DNA of 49,790 bases from positions 1-49,790 of the forward strand of contig URRZ01000003.1 of the NCBI GenBank assembly GCA_900550385.1, read 5' to 3'. Made by a program: the position numbers and the translations under genes. The notes below the pieces were generated by a model. The model saw only the letters and a program-made list of their open reading frames with translations, was not told where the DNA came from and did not search any database. Source of the DNA: an uncultured Coriobacteriaceae bacterium. GTDB taxonomy: Bacteria; Actinomycetota; Coriobacteriia; Coriobacteriales; Eggerthellaceae. Below are positions 9,021 to 16,824 of the stretch, piece after piece (the stretch's first letter is position 1; every line of letters starts with the position of its first letter).

Positions 9021-9050
9021 GATGGGGAAAGGGCTTGCCCTTTTCCCATC
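9021..9050. repeat. Palindromic GGGAAAGGGC repeat
   Basis: The arms at 9021-9034 and 9037-9050 are complementary at 13 of 14 positions, with a loop of only two bases before breathing. No T-run follows. It resembles the palindrome at 25053-25079, with a shared GGRAAAGGG core. Confidence 0.65.
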
Positions 9051-9178
9051 CCCACAGGTGCCGACCCGAATAGGCGCTATTCGCATCGGGAATAGGCAGC
9101 TTTGCAGCCCGCCCCGGCAATCGAAGCATGGAATAATGAGGGGGCGGCACCCGACCGCCATCCCGCAGAGGAGGAACG

Positions 9179-10162
9179 ATGAAACACGGCATTCTTCTCG
9201 TCAACGACGGAGTCCCTGCCGAAGACTCCCCCGAAGCCCTTCGCCGCTACGCGGAAACCATCCTCGGGACGGATCTGTTCACCGAAGGGCTTGGCATAGT
9301 GAACGGCGGCATGTTCAAGAAGATCACCATCCCGGCGAAGGCGAAGGCATGGCGGAATCATTTCTTCCCCGGCGATCGGGACGTTATCGGCGAATACCGC
9401 GCAACGGCGGAATCGCTGCGAAGCAAACTCTCGGCTTATCTGGCAACATCCTCCCGAAAGGACTGCGCGGTCGCCATGGGCTTCCGCTGCGGAAGCCCCT
9501 CCCTTGCGGACGCGGCAGCCCGCCTGAAAGAGGAAAGGTGCGATTCCATCCTGATCGTCCCCCTGCACCCCCTCTACTTCAAGCCTTTAACGGATCCCGC
9601 GCTCGCCGACGCTCGCCGCGCCATCGAGCAGGCAGCAGATGCTCGCTGGTCGCCGAAGGTCAAAGAGCTCCTTTCATTTTGCGAAGCGCCGGGTTTCGCG
9701 AAGACGCTCGCCGACCGGATCATGCAGGATTGGCAGCCCAGAAGCGTCTCGAGGCTGCTTCTGCTGATGCCCTCCCAACCTCGCTTGCTGTCCGACTCCG
9801 ACAAAACGTTCGCGAAACAGGTCGAACACCTGAAAACCCAGCTTGAAAAGCTCTTGAGCCTCGGCTACGAACGCATTCACATCGCCTACGTATCCGACTT
9901 CGACAACTCGAAATGGACGGGGCCTTTCGCCGAGAAGACGCTGATGGGCTGGATCGGCGGCGCCGTCAAGGACGTAAGGGCGGCAAGCCCCGTGTTCTGT
10001 GCGGCGGATCCGTTGGGAGACTACGACGCCGGCTTCAAAATAGGCGAGTTCTTCGTGGCGAACTCCGCCGGCAAGCGGCCGGAGTACCGGTTCGTCCCCG
10101 GCTTCGGCGACGATGACGGGTTCGTGAAGGTCCTTGGCGGCGCGATTGCCAAAGCGCTTTAG
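9179..10162 (+). CDS. Ferrochelatase-like protein lacking the catalytic histidine
   Basis: A 327-aa protein with the ferrochelatase (HemH/CpfC) fold signature. AMGFRCGSPSLADA (residues 99-112) matches the conserved MRYGxPS region, and ILIVPLHPLYFKP (124-136) matches LPLYPQYS. YVSDFDNSKWTGPFAEKTL (237-255) corresponds to the QSRxGxxxWLxP segment. The invariant His of the SAHxLP motif is absent: residues 194-202 read LLLMPSQPR. The region that normally holds the metal-site Glu reads ADPLGDYD (276-283). It is therefore a divergent chelatase, perhaps for another metal or tetrapyrrole, or a non-catalytic binder. AGGAGG precedes the ATG. Its stop overlaps the convergent carrier gene by 4 bp. No other haem gene is nearby. 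Confidence 0.75.
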   Translation: MKHGILLVNDGVPAEDSPEALRRYAETILGTDLFTEGLGIVNGGMFKKITIPAKAKAWRNHFFPGDRDVIGEYRATAESLRSKLSAYLATSSRKDCAVAMGFRCGSPSLADAAARLKEERCDSILIVPLHPLYFKPLTDPALADARRAIEQAADARWSPKVKELLSFCEAPGFAKTLADRIMQDWQPRSVSRLLLLMPSQPRLLSDSDKTFAKQVEHLKTQLEKLLSLGYERIHIAYVSDFDNSKWTGPFAEKTLMGWIGGAVKDVRAASPVFCAADPLGDYDAGFKIGEFFVANSAGKRPEYRFVPGFGDDDGFVKVLGGAIAKAL

Positions 10163-11592
10163 CCGATGACCCCGATCACCATCCAATAGGGAATGCTGAC
10201 CAGGCACGACGTCAAACTGCATGCAACGTACAGCAGCGCTCCGGGGAAGGTGTCCCTGTACGCTACCGCGCCCTTCGTCGACTCCAGCGCGATGATGTAG
10301 GTGGGGTTCTCGTACGGCACGACGAAGCTGTTGCAGGCGAGCATCAGCACGAACCCGATGAGGAACGGGCTGAACCCCGCAGGGGCAAGCGCCGCGATGA
10401 GCGTCCCCATGAACACCGAGATCACCACGACTTGCGACGTGAGGACCAGGTTCACCAGAACGGTCGAGAGGAACAGCAAGGCGAGGAGCGCGAAGGGGTT
10501 GACGAAACCCGCCAGCGCCGCCGCGATGTAGTCCGACAGCCATGCGGAAACGCCCAGCTCCACCAAACGGGCGCCAAGGCTGAGGATGCATCCGATGAAC
10601 ACGAGGAACGTCCAGTTGACGTGCTTCCCCAGCTCCTTGGGATCCAGCACCCCGCAGACGTACATTGCCAAAGCGCCCAAAAGGGAAACCTGCGTGACCG
10701 AAAGCCCCACAAGTCCCTCGAAGACCCACAGGAGGACGCACGCGACCAGGATCGCCGATGCCGCCTTCGCTTTCGGGGAAAGGCGACCGAGCTCCTTCCT
10801 CCTATCGGAGACGAACGAATCCGGAAGGGAGCTTCCCTTTGGGTTGTACAGGAGGATAAGCGCCGAAAGGTACAGCACTAGGAAGCAGAGCAGCCAAACC
10901 CACGTGTTAGAGAGCCAGCCGATCCACGAAAGCCCCGAAACCGCATCTTCGGGCATGAGGCTCCGCGTCAGATAGACGATCGCGCTCGAACTCAGGATGG
11001 CGGGGAAGACGCAGCTGTAGCCGGCGATGCTCGCCAGATACAGCCCGGTGCGCCCCTTCGACCGCTCATCGAGCTTCATGGCATCCGACACATCCATGGC
11101 TATCGACGCCCCAAGAAGCGATTTTGCGGCGATGGCGGGGATGATCGGCGTCGAAACCAGACCCGACACGCCCATCGCCACCACCTGCCCCGGATAGCTC
11201 GTCCCGAACAGGCTCATGCACCGAAGGGCGATCCTTTCCAAGATCCCCGTCTCCTTCGCTGCACTGGCCAGGACGAAGATGCCCGCAAGCTGCCAGACCA
11301 TCGTCTCGGAAAAGGGCGCAAAGGACTCCGGAAACGGCGCCGCGTCGAAAACGGTCCAGCTCAGCACGATGATGAGCGCGGGAACCCACGTCGGCGCCAC
11401 CGCGCCGACCCACCAGACGACAGCGAAAGCCAAAGACCCCAGGCAGCGCATGGCTTCCTGACTGGAATGGCCGCAGGAGCGCACGACCTCCGCAAGGCTT
11501 TCCGGGCAGGGGATCAGCCAGCCTACGACGACGAAGGCGATGACGCCGACGCATCCCACGACCAGACGCCGCATGTCGAGCCCGACTTTCAC
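10159..11592 (-). CDS. SLC13/DASS-family divalent anion:Na+ symporter (distal copy)
   Basis: A 477-aa polytopic membrane carrier, probably importing a di- or mono-carboxylate with sodium. It has about 11-12 hydrophobic helices. The first half contains SGLVSTPIIPAIAAKS, and the second half ends with a re-entrant region ACNSFVVPYENPTYIIA. These sit where DASS carriers hold their two SNT-type sodium/substrate motifs; here the motifs are diverged. GTG at 11592 was chosen because it overlaps the TGA of a short leader ORF (GTGA) that has its own ribosome site. ATG at 11574 is the alternative, and longer starts up to 11805 lack support. A terminator upstream (11744-11769) separates it from the other carrier gene, so it needs its own promoter or read-through. 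Confidence 0.85.
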   Translation of the reverse strand: MKVGLDMRRLVVGCVGVIAFVVVGWLIPCPESLAEVVRSCGHSSQEAMRCLGSLAFAVVWWVGAVAPTWVPALIIVLSWTVFDAAPFPESFAPFSETMVWQLAGIFVLASAAKETGILERIALRCMSLFGTSYPGQVVAMGVSGLVSTPIIPAIAAKSLLGASIAMDVSDAMKLDERSKGRTGLYLASIAGYSCVFPAILSSSAIVYLTRSLMPEDAVSGLSWIGWLSNTWVWLLCFLVLYLSALILLYNPKGSSLPDSFVSDRRKELGRLSPKAKAASAILVACVLLWVFEGLVGLSVTQVSLLGALAMYVCGVLDPKELGKHVNWTFLVFIGCILSLGARLVELGVSAWLSDYIAAALAGFVNPFALLALLFLSTVLVNLVLTSQVVVISVFMGTLIAALAPAGFSPFLIGFVLMLACNSFVVPYENPTYIIALESTKGAVAYRDTFPGALLYVACSLTSCLVSIPYWMVIGVIG

Positions 11593-11648
11593 GGTAGCAT
11601 CGCCGCCAAGCGCACGCGGGACACGGGTATGAGGATGCCCATCGACAT
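11589..11648 (-). CDS. Putative 19-aa leader peptide coupled to the distal carrier gene
   Basis: A short ORF beginning MSMGILIPVSRVRLAAMLP, with AGAGAGGA six nt upstream of its ATG, the best ribosome site in this leader. Its TGA overlaps the GTG of the carrier gene. This suggests translational coupling or an attenuating leader. There is no run of a single amino acid. It could be chance; conservation would decide. Confidence 0.4.
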   Translation of the reverse strand: MSMGILIPVSRVRLAAMLP

Positions 11649-11740
11649 GAAAGGTCCTCTCTGCGGAAAGGCTCGCGACCCAAAAAGGGCTGGAACCCGA
11701 ATGAAACCTCATGAAGGGAGCGAAACGGTTCGAATATAAA

Positions 11741-11769
11741 AGCGCCGAGGGGGATCGCACCCCCTCGGC
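11741..11769 (-). terminator. Intrinsic terminator after the proximal DASS carrier
   Basis: A perfect 10-bp stem (GCCGAGGGGG at 11744-11753, CCCCCTCGGC at 11760-11769) with a 6-nt loop is followed on the minus strand by GCTTTTATATT. It ends the decarboxylase-carrier transcript. Confidence 0.85.
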
Positions 11770-11840
11770 AAAGGAGGGATGAGGCGCCGCTAGGGCCTGC
11801 GGCAAGCGCCTCAGACGCTCTTCCGGCTAGACCAAGCGGC

Positions 11841-13271
11841 TTAGACCAAGCCGACGATTCCAAGCGAGATCGGCACCCAGATGCCGGCCAAGATGCACAT
11901 GATGATCTCCAGAGGGACCGAGACCTTCGGCAGGTCGGTCATGCCGTAGTAACCGGGTGCGTACGTGATCGAGGGAACCGTGTCGAACGGGAAGATGATG
12001 ACGCAGCCGGCGTACATGCTCAGCGGCATCATGAGCAGAAGCGGCGACATCCCGGAAGCGACGGCCAGCGCCGCGATGGGCGAAGCCAGCAGGTTGATGA
12101 TCGCGGGAGCGGAAGGGATGATGACCATCAGGACGAAGATGATCAGCGAGACCACCATGACCGCGAACGGGATGGGCATGTTCAGGCTGCTGGGGAACAC
12201 GAAGTCGCACAGCCAGACGGTCACGCCGTTGGCGACCAGCATCTGGCCAGCCATGATCATCGTGGAGATGATGATGTAGGGGGTCCAGTTAACGCCCTTG
12301 ATGTATTCCTTGTAGGTGAGGATCTCGATGCCCGGGATGAACATGAGGACGCAGCCGATGGCGGCGACCAAGGTGACGTCCCAGAACGGGAACCACGAGG
12401 AGGCGATCCACAGCACGAACATCAGGATCAGGATGCCGATGGTGTAGAGCTCCTTCGCGGTCATCTTGTCCGGAATGGACTCGTGCTTCAGATTGTCTTT
12501 ATAGGCGGTGATCGTCTCCTTGCTCAGCTCGGGGAGCTTGAACATCTTGGAAGCGATGAACCATGCGACGAACGTGCTCACGTAGCCGATAGGCGCGCCC
12601 ACGACGATCCACTGGACGAACGTGACGCGGATGCCGGCCAAGGATTCGATGAGGTTGATGCCCAGAAGGTTCAACGAGGAGCCTGCGGGGGTGATCATGC
12701 CGCCGACGGTGGCGGCGATGGCGATGCACACCATGAACACCTTGCCGGCCTGCTTCTTGGCGGCCTCGTCGTCGCCGTAGATGTCGAGGAACGAGATGCA
12801 GATCGCCACGAAGATGGCGGCGGTCGCCACGTTGGACATGAAGGCGGACAAGGTCGCGATGGTGAGCATGAACGCCAGCAGGATGCCCTTCATGGAACGC
12901 CCGAACAGGTTCATCATGAAGAACAGGATGCGGTTGCCGATGGGCATCTTCGTGATGGCGATGGACAGGGCGTAGGACACGATCACGAAGAACGACGTGG
13001 TGTTCGTGAAGCCCGCCAGCGTCGCCGCAAAGCTATCCGTCGCGCCGAACAGGTACATGATGATGATGCAGATGAAGCAGGTGATCGGGATCGCGAAGGT
13101 CTCGGTCATCAGCAAGACGATGGTGATGAGCAGAACGCCCAGGGTGCGGACGCCCTTGACGTCCGCCATGCCGATCATTTCAGGCGTGAGGACGAACGAG
13201 AGGATCGCGAGGATAATGGCGATGGACAGGCCGGCGATTTTCTTCGGGCCTAATTTGGCAGCTGCCGCCAT
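11841..13271 (-). CDS. SLC13/DASS-family carboxylate transporter (proximal copy)
   Basis: A 476-aa inner-membrane carrier of the DASS family with about 12 helices. The sodium/substrate motif of the first repeat reads SNVATAAIFVAI, a clear form of the SNT signature, followed by MITPAGSSLNLLGI. The second repeat has IPSAPAIINLLASP and later FPFDTVPSITYAPGY. The strong ribosome site GAAAGGAGG sets the start. It lies 39 bp behind the decarboxylase gene and is surely in the same operon, so its substrate is probably the acid that enzyme decarboxylates. It may act as importer or as substrate/product exchanger; the sequence does not tell. Confidence 0.92.
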   Translation of the reverse strand: MAAAAKLGPKKIAGLSIAIILAILSFVLTPEMIGMADVKGVRTLGVLLITIVLLMTETFAIPITCFICIIIMYLFGATDSFAATLAGFTNTTSFFVIVSYALSIAITKMPIGNRILFFMMNLFGRSMKGILLAFMLTIATLSAFMSNVATAAIFVAICISFLDIYGDDEAAKKQAGKVFMVCIAIAATVGGMITPAGSSLNLLGINLIESLAGIRVTFVQWIVVGAPIGYVSTFVAWFIASKMFKLPELSKETITAYKDNLKHESIPDKMTAKELYTIGILILMFVLWIASSWFPFWDVTLVAAIGCVLMFIPGIEILTYKEYIKGVNWTPYIIISTMIMAGQMLVANGVTVWLCDFVFPSSLNMPIPFAVMVVSLIIFVLMVIIPSAPAIINLLASPIAALAVASGMSPLLLMMPLSMYAGCVIIFPFDTVPSITYAPGYYGMTDLPKVSVPLEIIMCILAGIWVPISLGIVGLV

Positions 13272-13310
13272 TGCTTCCTCCTTTCAGGTAGGATCGGTAC
13301 CCCCGAAGGG

Positions 13311-14294
13311 CTACAGGTCGAGCTTGAACAGATCGATGGCGGTGTCGCGGGCGATCTTCTTCTTGTCCGTTTCGGAGATCTGCAGGTTGTCGAACCACAC
13401 GCACGCATCCGGAATCTCCTCGAAGGGATAGTCGGTGGCGAACATGATGCGGTCGGAACCCATCTGGAGCATGGTGCAGATCAACGGAGGAAGCGTGAAC
13501 TGGCCGGACGTGGTCACCCAGAAGTTCTCGTTGAAGTACTCGGGCAGGGGCCGCTTCGCCGGCATGCCGCGACGACGCTTGTTCAGGTGGTTCTGGGAAC
13601 GCCAGATGGTGAAGGGCAGGGCCTCGCCCAGATGCCCGAGGATGATCTTCAGCTTCGGGTACTCGTCGAACAGGCCGCTGCACATGAGCCGAAGCGCATG
13701 CGTGGCGGTTTCGACGCCGAACGCCCACGGCGCGCCCATGATCCAGTAGTGCCCGTCGAGCGTATGGGCGTTGCAGGGCATCGGCTCGCGCGGATGCATG
13801 TAGAACGGGACGTCCAGCTTCTCCATCTCGGCCCAGAAGGGGCGGTAGCGCTGGTCGTCGAGGTAGACGTACTCGTCCGGGGTGCCGATGTTGGAGTAGC
13901 CGTTCGCCAGAACGCCCACGAAGCCGAGCTCCTCAATCGCGTAATGGAGCTCCTTGATGGCAAGGTCGGGATCCTGCAGCGGCAGGGCGGCGAAGCCGCG
14001 GAAGCGGTCCGGATGCTTCTGGATGGCGGTCGCCAGATCCTCGTTGGCCTTGCGCGCGATGGTCGCGGCCTTCTCCGCATCGTAGATCTCCTGGATGGCG
14101 GGAGAGTTCAGCGACATGATCATCATGTCCATACCGTACTCGTCCATCTGCTCGAGACGGATGTCGGCCAGATCGAGGAGGCGCGTGGAGCGGACGTCCT
14201 TCGCGCCCGTGTTCTCGAAGTAGACCGTCGATCCCCCCATGGTCTCCGGAATGGCGAAGTGCTCTTCGAGGCCGATTTTGTTATACATCCCCAT
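13311..14294 (-). CDS. Amidohydrolase-family aromatic-acid decarboxylase (gamma-resorcylate / 2,3-dihydroxybenzoate decarboxylase type)
   Basis: A 327-aa TIM-barrel metalloenzyme of the amidohydrolase-2 / ACMSD-related family. The N-terminus ALEEHFAIPET-like sequence (here LEEHFAIPET, residues 9-18) is the hallmark of gamma-resorcylate and 2,3-dihydroxybenzoate decarboxylases. Probable metal ligands are Glu10, His12, His167 (MHPRE) and Asp288 (TDYPFE). His221 in GHLGE is the likely catalytic base. The GHYWIMGAPWAFGVETATHALRLM region matches family members closely. Such enzymes remove CO2 from phenolic acids without cofactor other than a divalent metal. It is the first gene of a two-gene operon with a carrier, divergent from a LysR gene. 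The exact substrate is unknown. Confidence 0.88.
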   Translation of the reverse strand: MGMYNKIGLEEHFAIPETMGGSTVYFENTGAKDVRSTRLLDLADIRLEQMDEYGMDMMIMSLNSPAIQEIYDAEKAATIARKANEDLATAIQKHPDRFRGFAALPLQDPDLAIKELHYAIEELGFVGVLANGYSNIGTPDEYVYLDDQRYRPFWAEMEKLDVPFYMHPREPMPCNAHTLDGHYWIMGAPWAFGVETATHALRLMCSGLFDEYPKLKIILGHLGEALPFTIWRSQNHLNKRRRGMPAKRPLPEYFNENFWVTTSGQFTLPPLICTMLQMGSDRIMFATDYPFEEIPDACVWFDNLQISETDKKKIARDTAIDLFKLDL

Positions 14295-14538
14295 CTCCTT
14301 TTCTCGAGGGACACCGGTTGGCCCGCTGGGCCCGTTGATGCAACTATAGGAGGTTGGGAAGGACTATAAAAAATGATGTTTTTGCCCAATAACCAGCGTA
14401 AACGCGCTATATCCCGATTCGTTTGCCAGAGGGAGCCTACTCGATTTTGGAATAGGCCATCCGCTGTATTTCCCGCATTGGAGGTCGCTCTATGCTGTTA
14501 CACTAATTGAGTATCACTCTGCGCAAAAGGAGGCGCTT
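14295..14538. promoter_or_regulatory. Divergent control region between decarboxylase operon and lysR
   Basis: A 244-bp AT-richer intergenic region, the expected site of LysR action on both genes. On the minus strand a TATAGT -10 lies at 14349-14344, with a weak TTTTAT -35 17 bp upstream, which fits an activator-dependent promoter. On the plus strand AAGGAGG at 14526-14532 serves lysR. No single unambiguous T-N11-A palindrome could be fixed by eye. Confidence 0.55.
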
Positions 14539-15468
14539 ATGGACATGCAGGTCCTCCGTGAATTCGTCGAGTTCTCCAAGCATCTCAACTTCAGCGCTGC
14601 CGCGCGGTTCCTCCACATGTCCCAATCGAGCCTCAGCAAGCACATCGCCGATCTCGAGAAGGAAGTGGGTTTTCCCTTAGTGGACAGGGACGGAGGCGTC
14701 GCCCTGACGGTCGCCGGCAGGCACTTCCTCACCAGCGTCGAGGACATCCTGTACAACTACGACCAATCCGTCGAGAAATGCCGCAGGATCAATCGGGAGA
14801 GGGCCATGCGCATCGTGATCCAAGATCCCATGATCGATTCCACGATCGGCAACCAGGCCATACCCGTCTTCATGCACCTTTCCGAGCACCATCCGAACAT
14901 CGAGGTGATCCCCCACACCATTACCGGGCAGACCATCACGGAATCCCTCAAGGCCGGAACCGTCGACATCGGCTACCTGATGGCATACGGCCCCATCGAG
15001 GAGGTCATCGCCGAACGGGCGGCCATCGGAATCACCGCCGTGCCGTTGCGCAAGAGGCGCTTCTCAGCATGGGTGAGCAAGGATCGCTCGATCGCCAACA
15101 AGGACACTTGGCAGGTGGAGGATCTGGAAGGGATGAAGTTCCTCGTCGCCGCGGACAGGCTGTTCGACGATTGGCGCATCGTCCTAGAGAAGCTCTGCCG
15201 CGCCCACGGGTTCGCGCCGCGCATCCAGATGCGCGTCACGCCCACGATCAACGGCTACCTTACCGGGAACCTCAGCGAGGGCGTGGTCGTCCTCAGCGAC
15301 GCATGGGTGAACGACCCGCGCTTTCTCATGCGCCAGGATATGGTCGCGAAGGTCCTTGAAGGCCCCGACGCTTACTACCACCTGTATTACGTGTACTGCA
15401 CCGACAACAAGAACCCGGCGCTTCCTATTTTCACGAAAGAGCTGAAGAAGCAGGCGATCGACGTATAG
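14539..15468 (+). CDS. LysR-family transcriptional regulator
   Basis: A 309-aa LysR-type regulator. The N-terminal winged helix-turn-helix (residues 1-60) has the family pattern EFSKHLNFSAAARFLHMSQSSLSKHIADLEKEVGFPLVDR. The periplasmic-binding-protein-like effector domain fills the rest. Divergent transcription from the decarboxylase/carrier operon is the classical LysR arrangement, so the likely role is to activate that operon when the substrate acid is present, and to repress itself. The start is fixed by AAGGAGG. Confidence 0.95.
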   Translation: MDMQVLREFVEFSKHLNFSAAARFLHMSQSSLSKHIADLEKEVGFPLVDRDGGVALTVAGRHFLTSVEDILYNYDQSVEKCRRINRERAMRIVIQDPMIDSTIGNQAIPVFMHLSEHHPNIEVIPHTITGQTITESLKAGTVDIGYLMAYGPIEEVIAERAAIGITAVPLRKRRFSAWVSKDRSIANKDTWQVEDLEGMKFLVAADRLFDDWRIVLEKLCRAHGFAPRIQMRVTPTINGYLTGNLSEGVVVLSDAWVNDPRFLMRQDMVAKVLEGPDAYYHLYYVYCTDNKNPALPIFTKELKKQAIDV

Positions 15469-15520
15469 CCATCGCGCGCAGATCGGATGCACGCCGCAGC
15501 AAGACCCCGAGGAGCAGCCC

Positions 15521-15661
15521 ATGCTAACGATCATCGCGGTTCTAGCCGCCATCTTCACTGTGAGCATCGTCTTGTGCCTAGCCGCCGTGAAGCTCATCAG
15601 CGGCAGCGAGAAGATATCTTCCACGCTCGCCTCCATCATCATGAAGAGCGGCGGACGCTAG
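15521..15661 (+). CDS. Small single-pass membrane protein (46 aa)
   Basis: A short ORF starting MLTIIAVLAAIFTVSIVLCL, with GAGGAG at good spacing before the ATG. Residues 2-23 form one hydrophobic helix. The remainder is a short soluble tail (KLISGSEKISSTLASIIMKSGGR). It follows lysR by 52 bp on the same strand and ends 10 bp before the convergent tilS stop. Function unknown; a small regulator or subunit of a neighbouring carrier is possible. Confidence 0.55.
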   Translation: MLTIIAVLAAIFTVSIVLCLAAVKLISGSEKISSTLASIIMKSGGR

Positions 15662-15671
15662 CCTCTTTTTC

Positions 15672-16766
15672 TCATCCCCGCTTGCGGCGCGCTCTGAAGG
15701 CGGACATGGGCTCGATGCGCACGCCGCGCTTGTTGGCGCTGACGGCGAGGTTTCCCTGGATGTTCGTCACGTAGCCGCCGTTCGGAACACCCGGCGCGCG
15801 ATATCCTGCGAGGACGGCCTCGACCGACGCGGCCTCGATACGGGCATCGACGCCGAGCATGCCCTGGAGGATCGCGGCGACCGCACGCCGCAGCAGGGGA
15901 ACGGGCGCTTCGCCGAACGGCGGCTGCAGCACGCACCCTTCTGCCGGCGAATCGGGAACGACCCATTCCACCGCGGATTCGATGAGCGCCTGCGCCTGCG
16001 CCTGCAGCATGTCGTCCTCGTCGGCAATCAGGTTCATCGTGCGCGTAAGCGTCGCCAGCAGGTGAGGGTTGCGCTCCTTCGCGCGCGGGACGATCTCGTG
16101 GCGCACGAACGCGCGAAACCGGTCGGTGTGCGCGTTGGTGGCGTCCTCCCGCCAAAGCGAACCCTCGCCATCGCGCACGACCGGCAACCCGGCATCGGCG
16201 CGTTCGTGCAGGTAGTCGCGCAACTCCTGCCGCCCCGCATCCAGCAGCGGGCGGCACACGCGTCCGTTGCGATAGCGCATCGAACGGAACCCGCCGGGGC
16301 CCGTGCCCACGATGGAGCGCATGTAGAAGCTCTCGACGCGATCGTCGGCGGTGTGCGCCGTGAAGATGCGCCCCTCGGCGATGGGGACGGCGGCACGGCG
16401 GCATAGCTCCGCCAACGCCTCGTCGGCGGCGCGGTAGCGCTCGCGTCGCGCGACCGCCTCGACGTTGCCGCCCTCCTCCTTCGCGATGGCCCCCACGTCG
16501 ATGGACCGCGAAAACAGCGGGATCCCCAAAAGCAAGGCGAGCCGCCGCACGAACGCCTCATCCGCATCGGCATCGGCGCCGCGTAGCCGATGGTTCACAT
16601 GGAGGATGCCCAGCGGCCCCAGCGCGCCGCGTTCATGCAGGTCGGCAGCCAAGTACGCCAGCGCCGTGGAGTCGGATCCCCCGGACACCATCAGCAGCAC
16701 CGGCGCTTGGGGGCCGGCAAGCCCCCGCTCGATGATGCAGCGCTCCATGCTCTCCAAAACTTCCAC
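15672..16766 (-). CDS. tilS: tRNA(Ile)-lysidine synthetase
   Basis: A 364-aa TilS, which modifies C34 of the CAU-anticodon tRNA-Ile to lysidine using ATP and lysine, an essential step for AUA decoding. The PP-loop SGGSDS is at residues 28-33, followed by ILHVNHRLRG, GNVEAVARRERY and TAHTADDRVE, all diagnostic. The C-terminal domain is short. GTG at 16766 is preceded by GGGAGGGG with 7-nt spacing; the in-frame ATG at 16748 lacks a site. It follows cysK by 58 bp on the same strand. Confidence 0.93.
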   Translation of the reverse strand: MEVLESMERCIIERGLAGPQAPVLLMVSGGSDSTALAYLAADLHERGALGPLGILHVNHRLRGADADADEAFVRRLALLLGIPLFSRSIDVGAIAKEEGGNVEAVARRERYRAADEALAELCRRAAVPIAEGRIFTAHTADDRVESFYMRSIVGTGPGGFRSMRYRNGRVCRPLLDAGRQELRDYLHERADAGLPVVRDGEGSLWREDATNAHTDRFRAFVRHEIVPRAKERNPHLLATLTRTMNLIADEDDMLQAQAQALIESAVEWVVPDSPAEGCVLQPPFGEAPVPLLRRAVAAILQGMLGVDARIEAASVEAVLAGYRAPGVPNGGYVTNIQGNLAVSANKRGVRIEPMSAFRARRKRG

Positions 16767-16824
16767 GCGAACCCCTCCCTCGCAGACGCGACAGGCGGCA
16801 TCTCTCCCGCCGCATCGAGACCGG

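Noticed and set aside
11725..11740. Sequence ggttcgaat as part of a tRNA T-loop
   Set aside because: No acceptor, D or anticodon stems around it.
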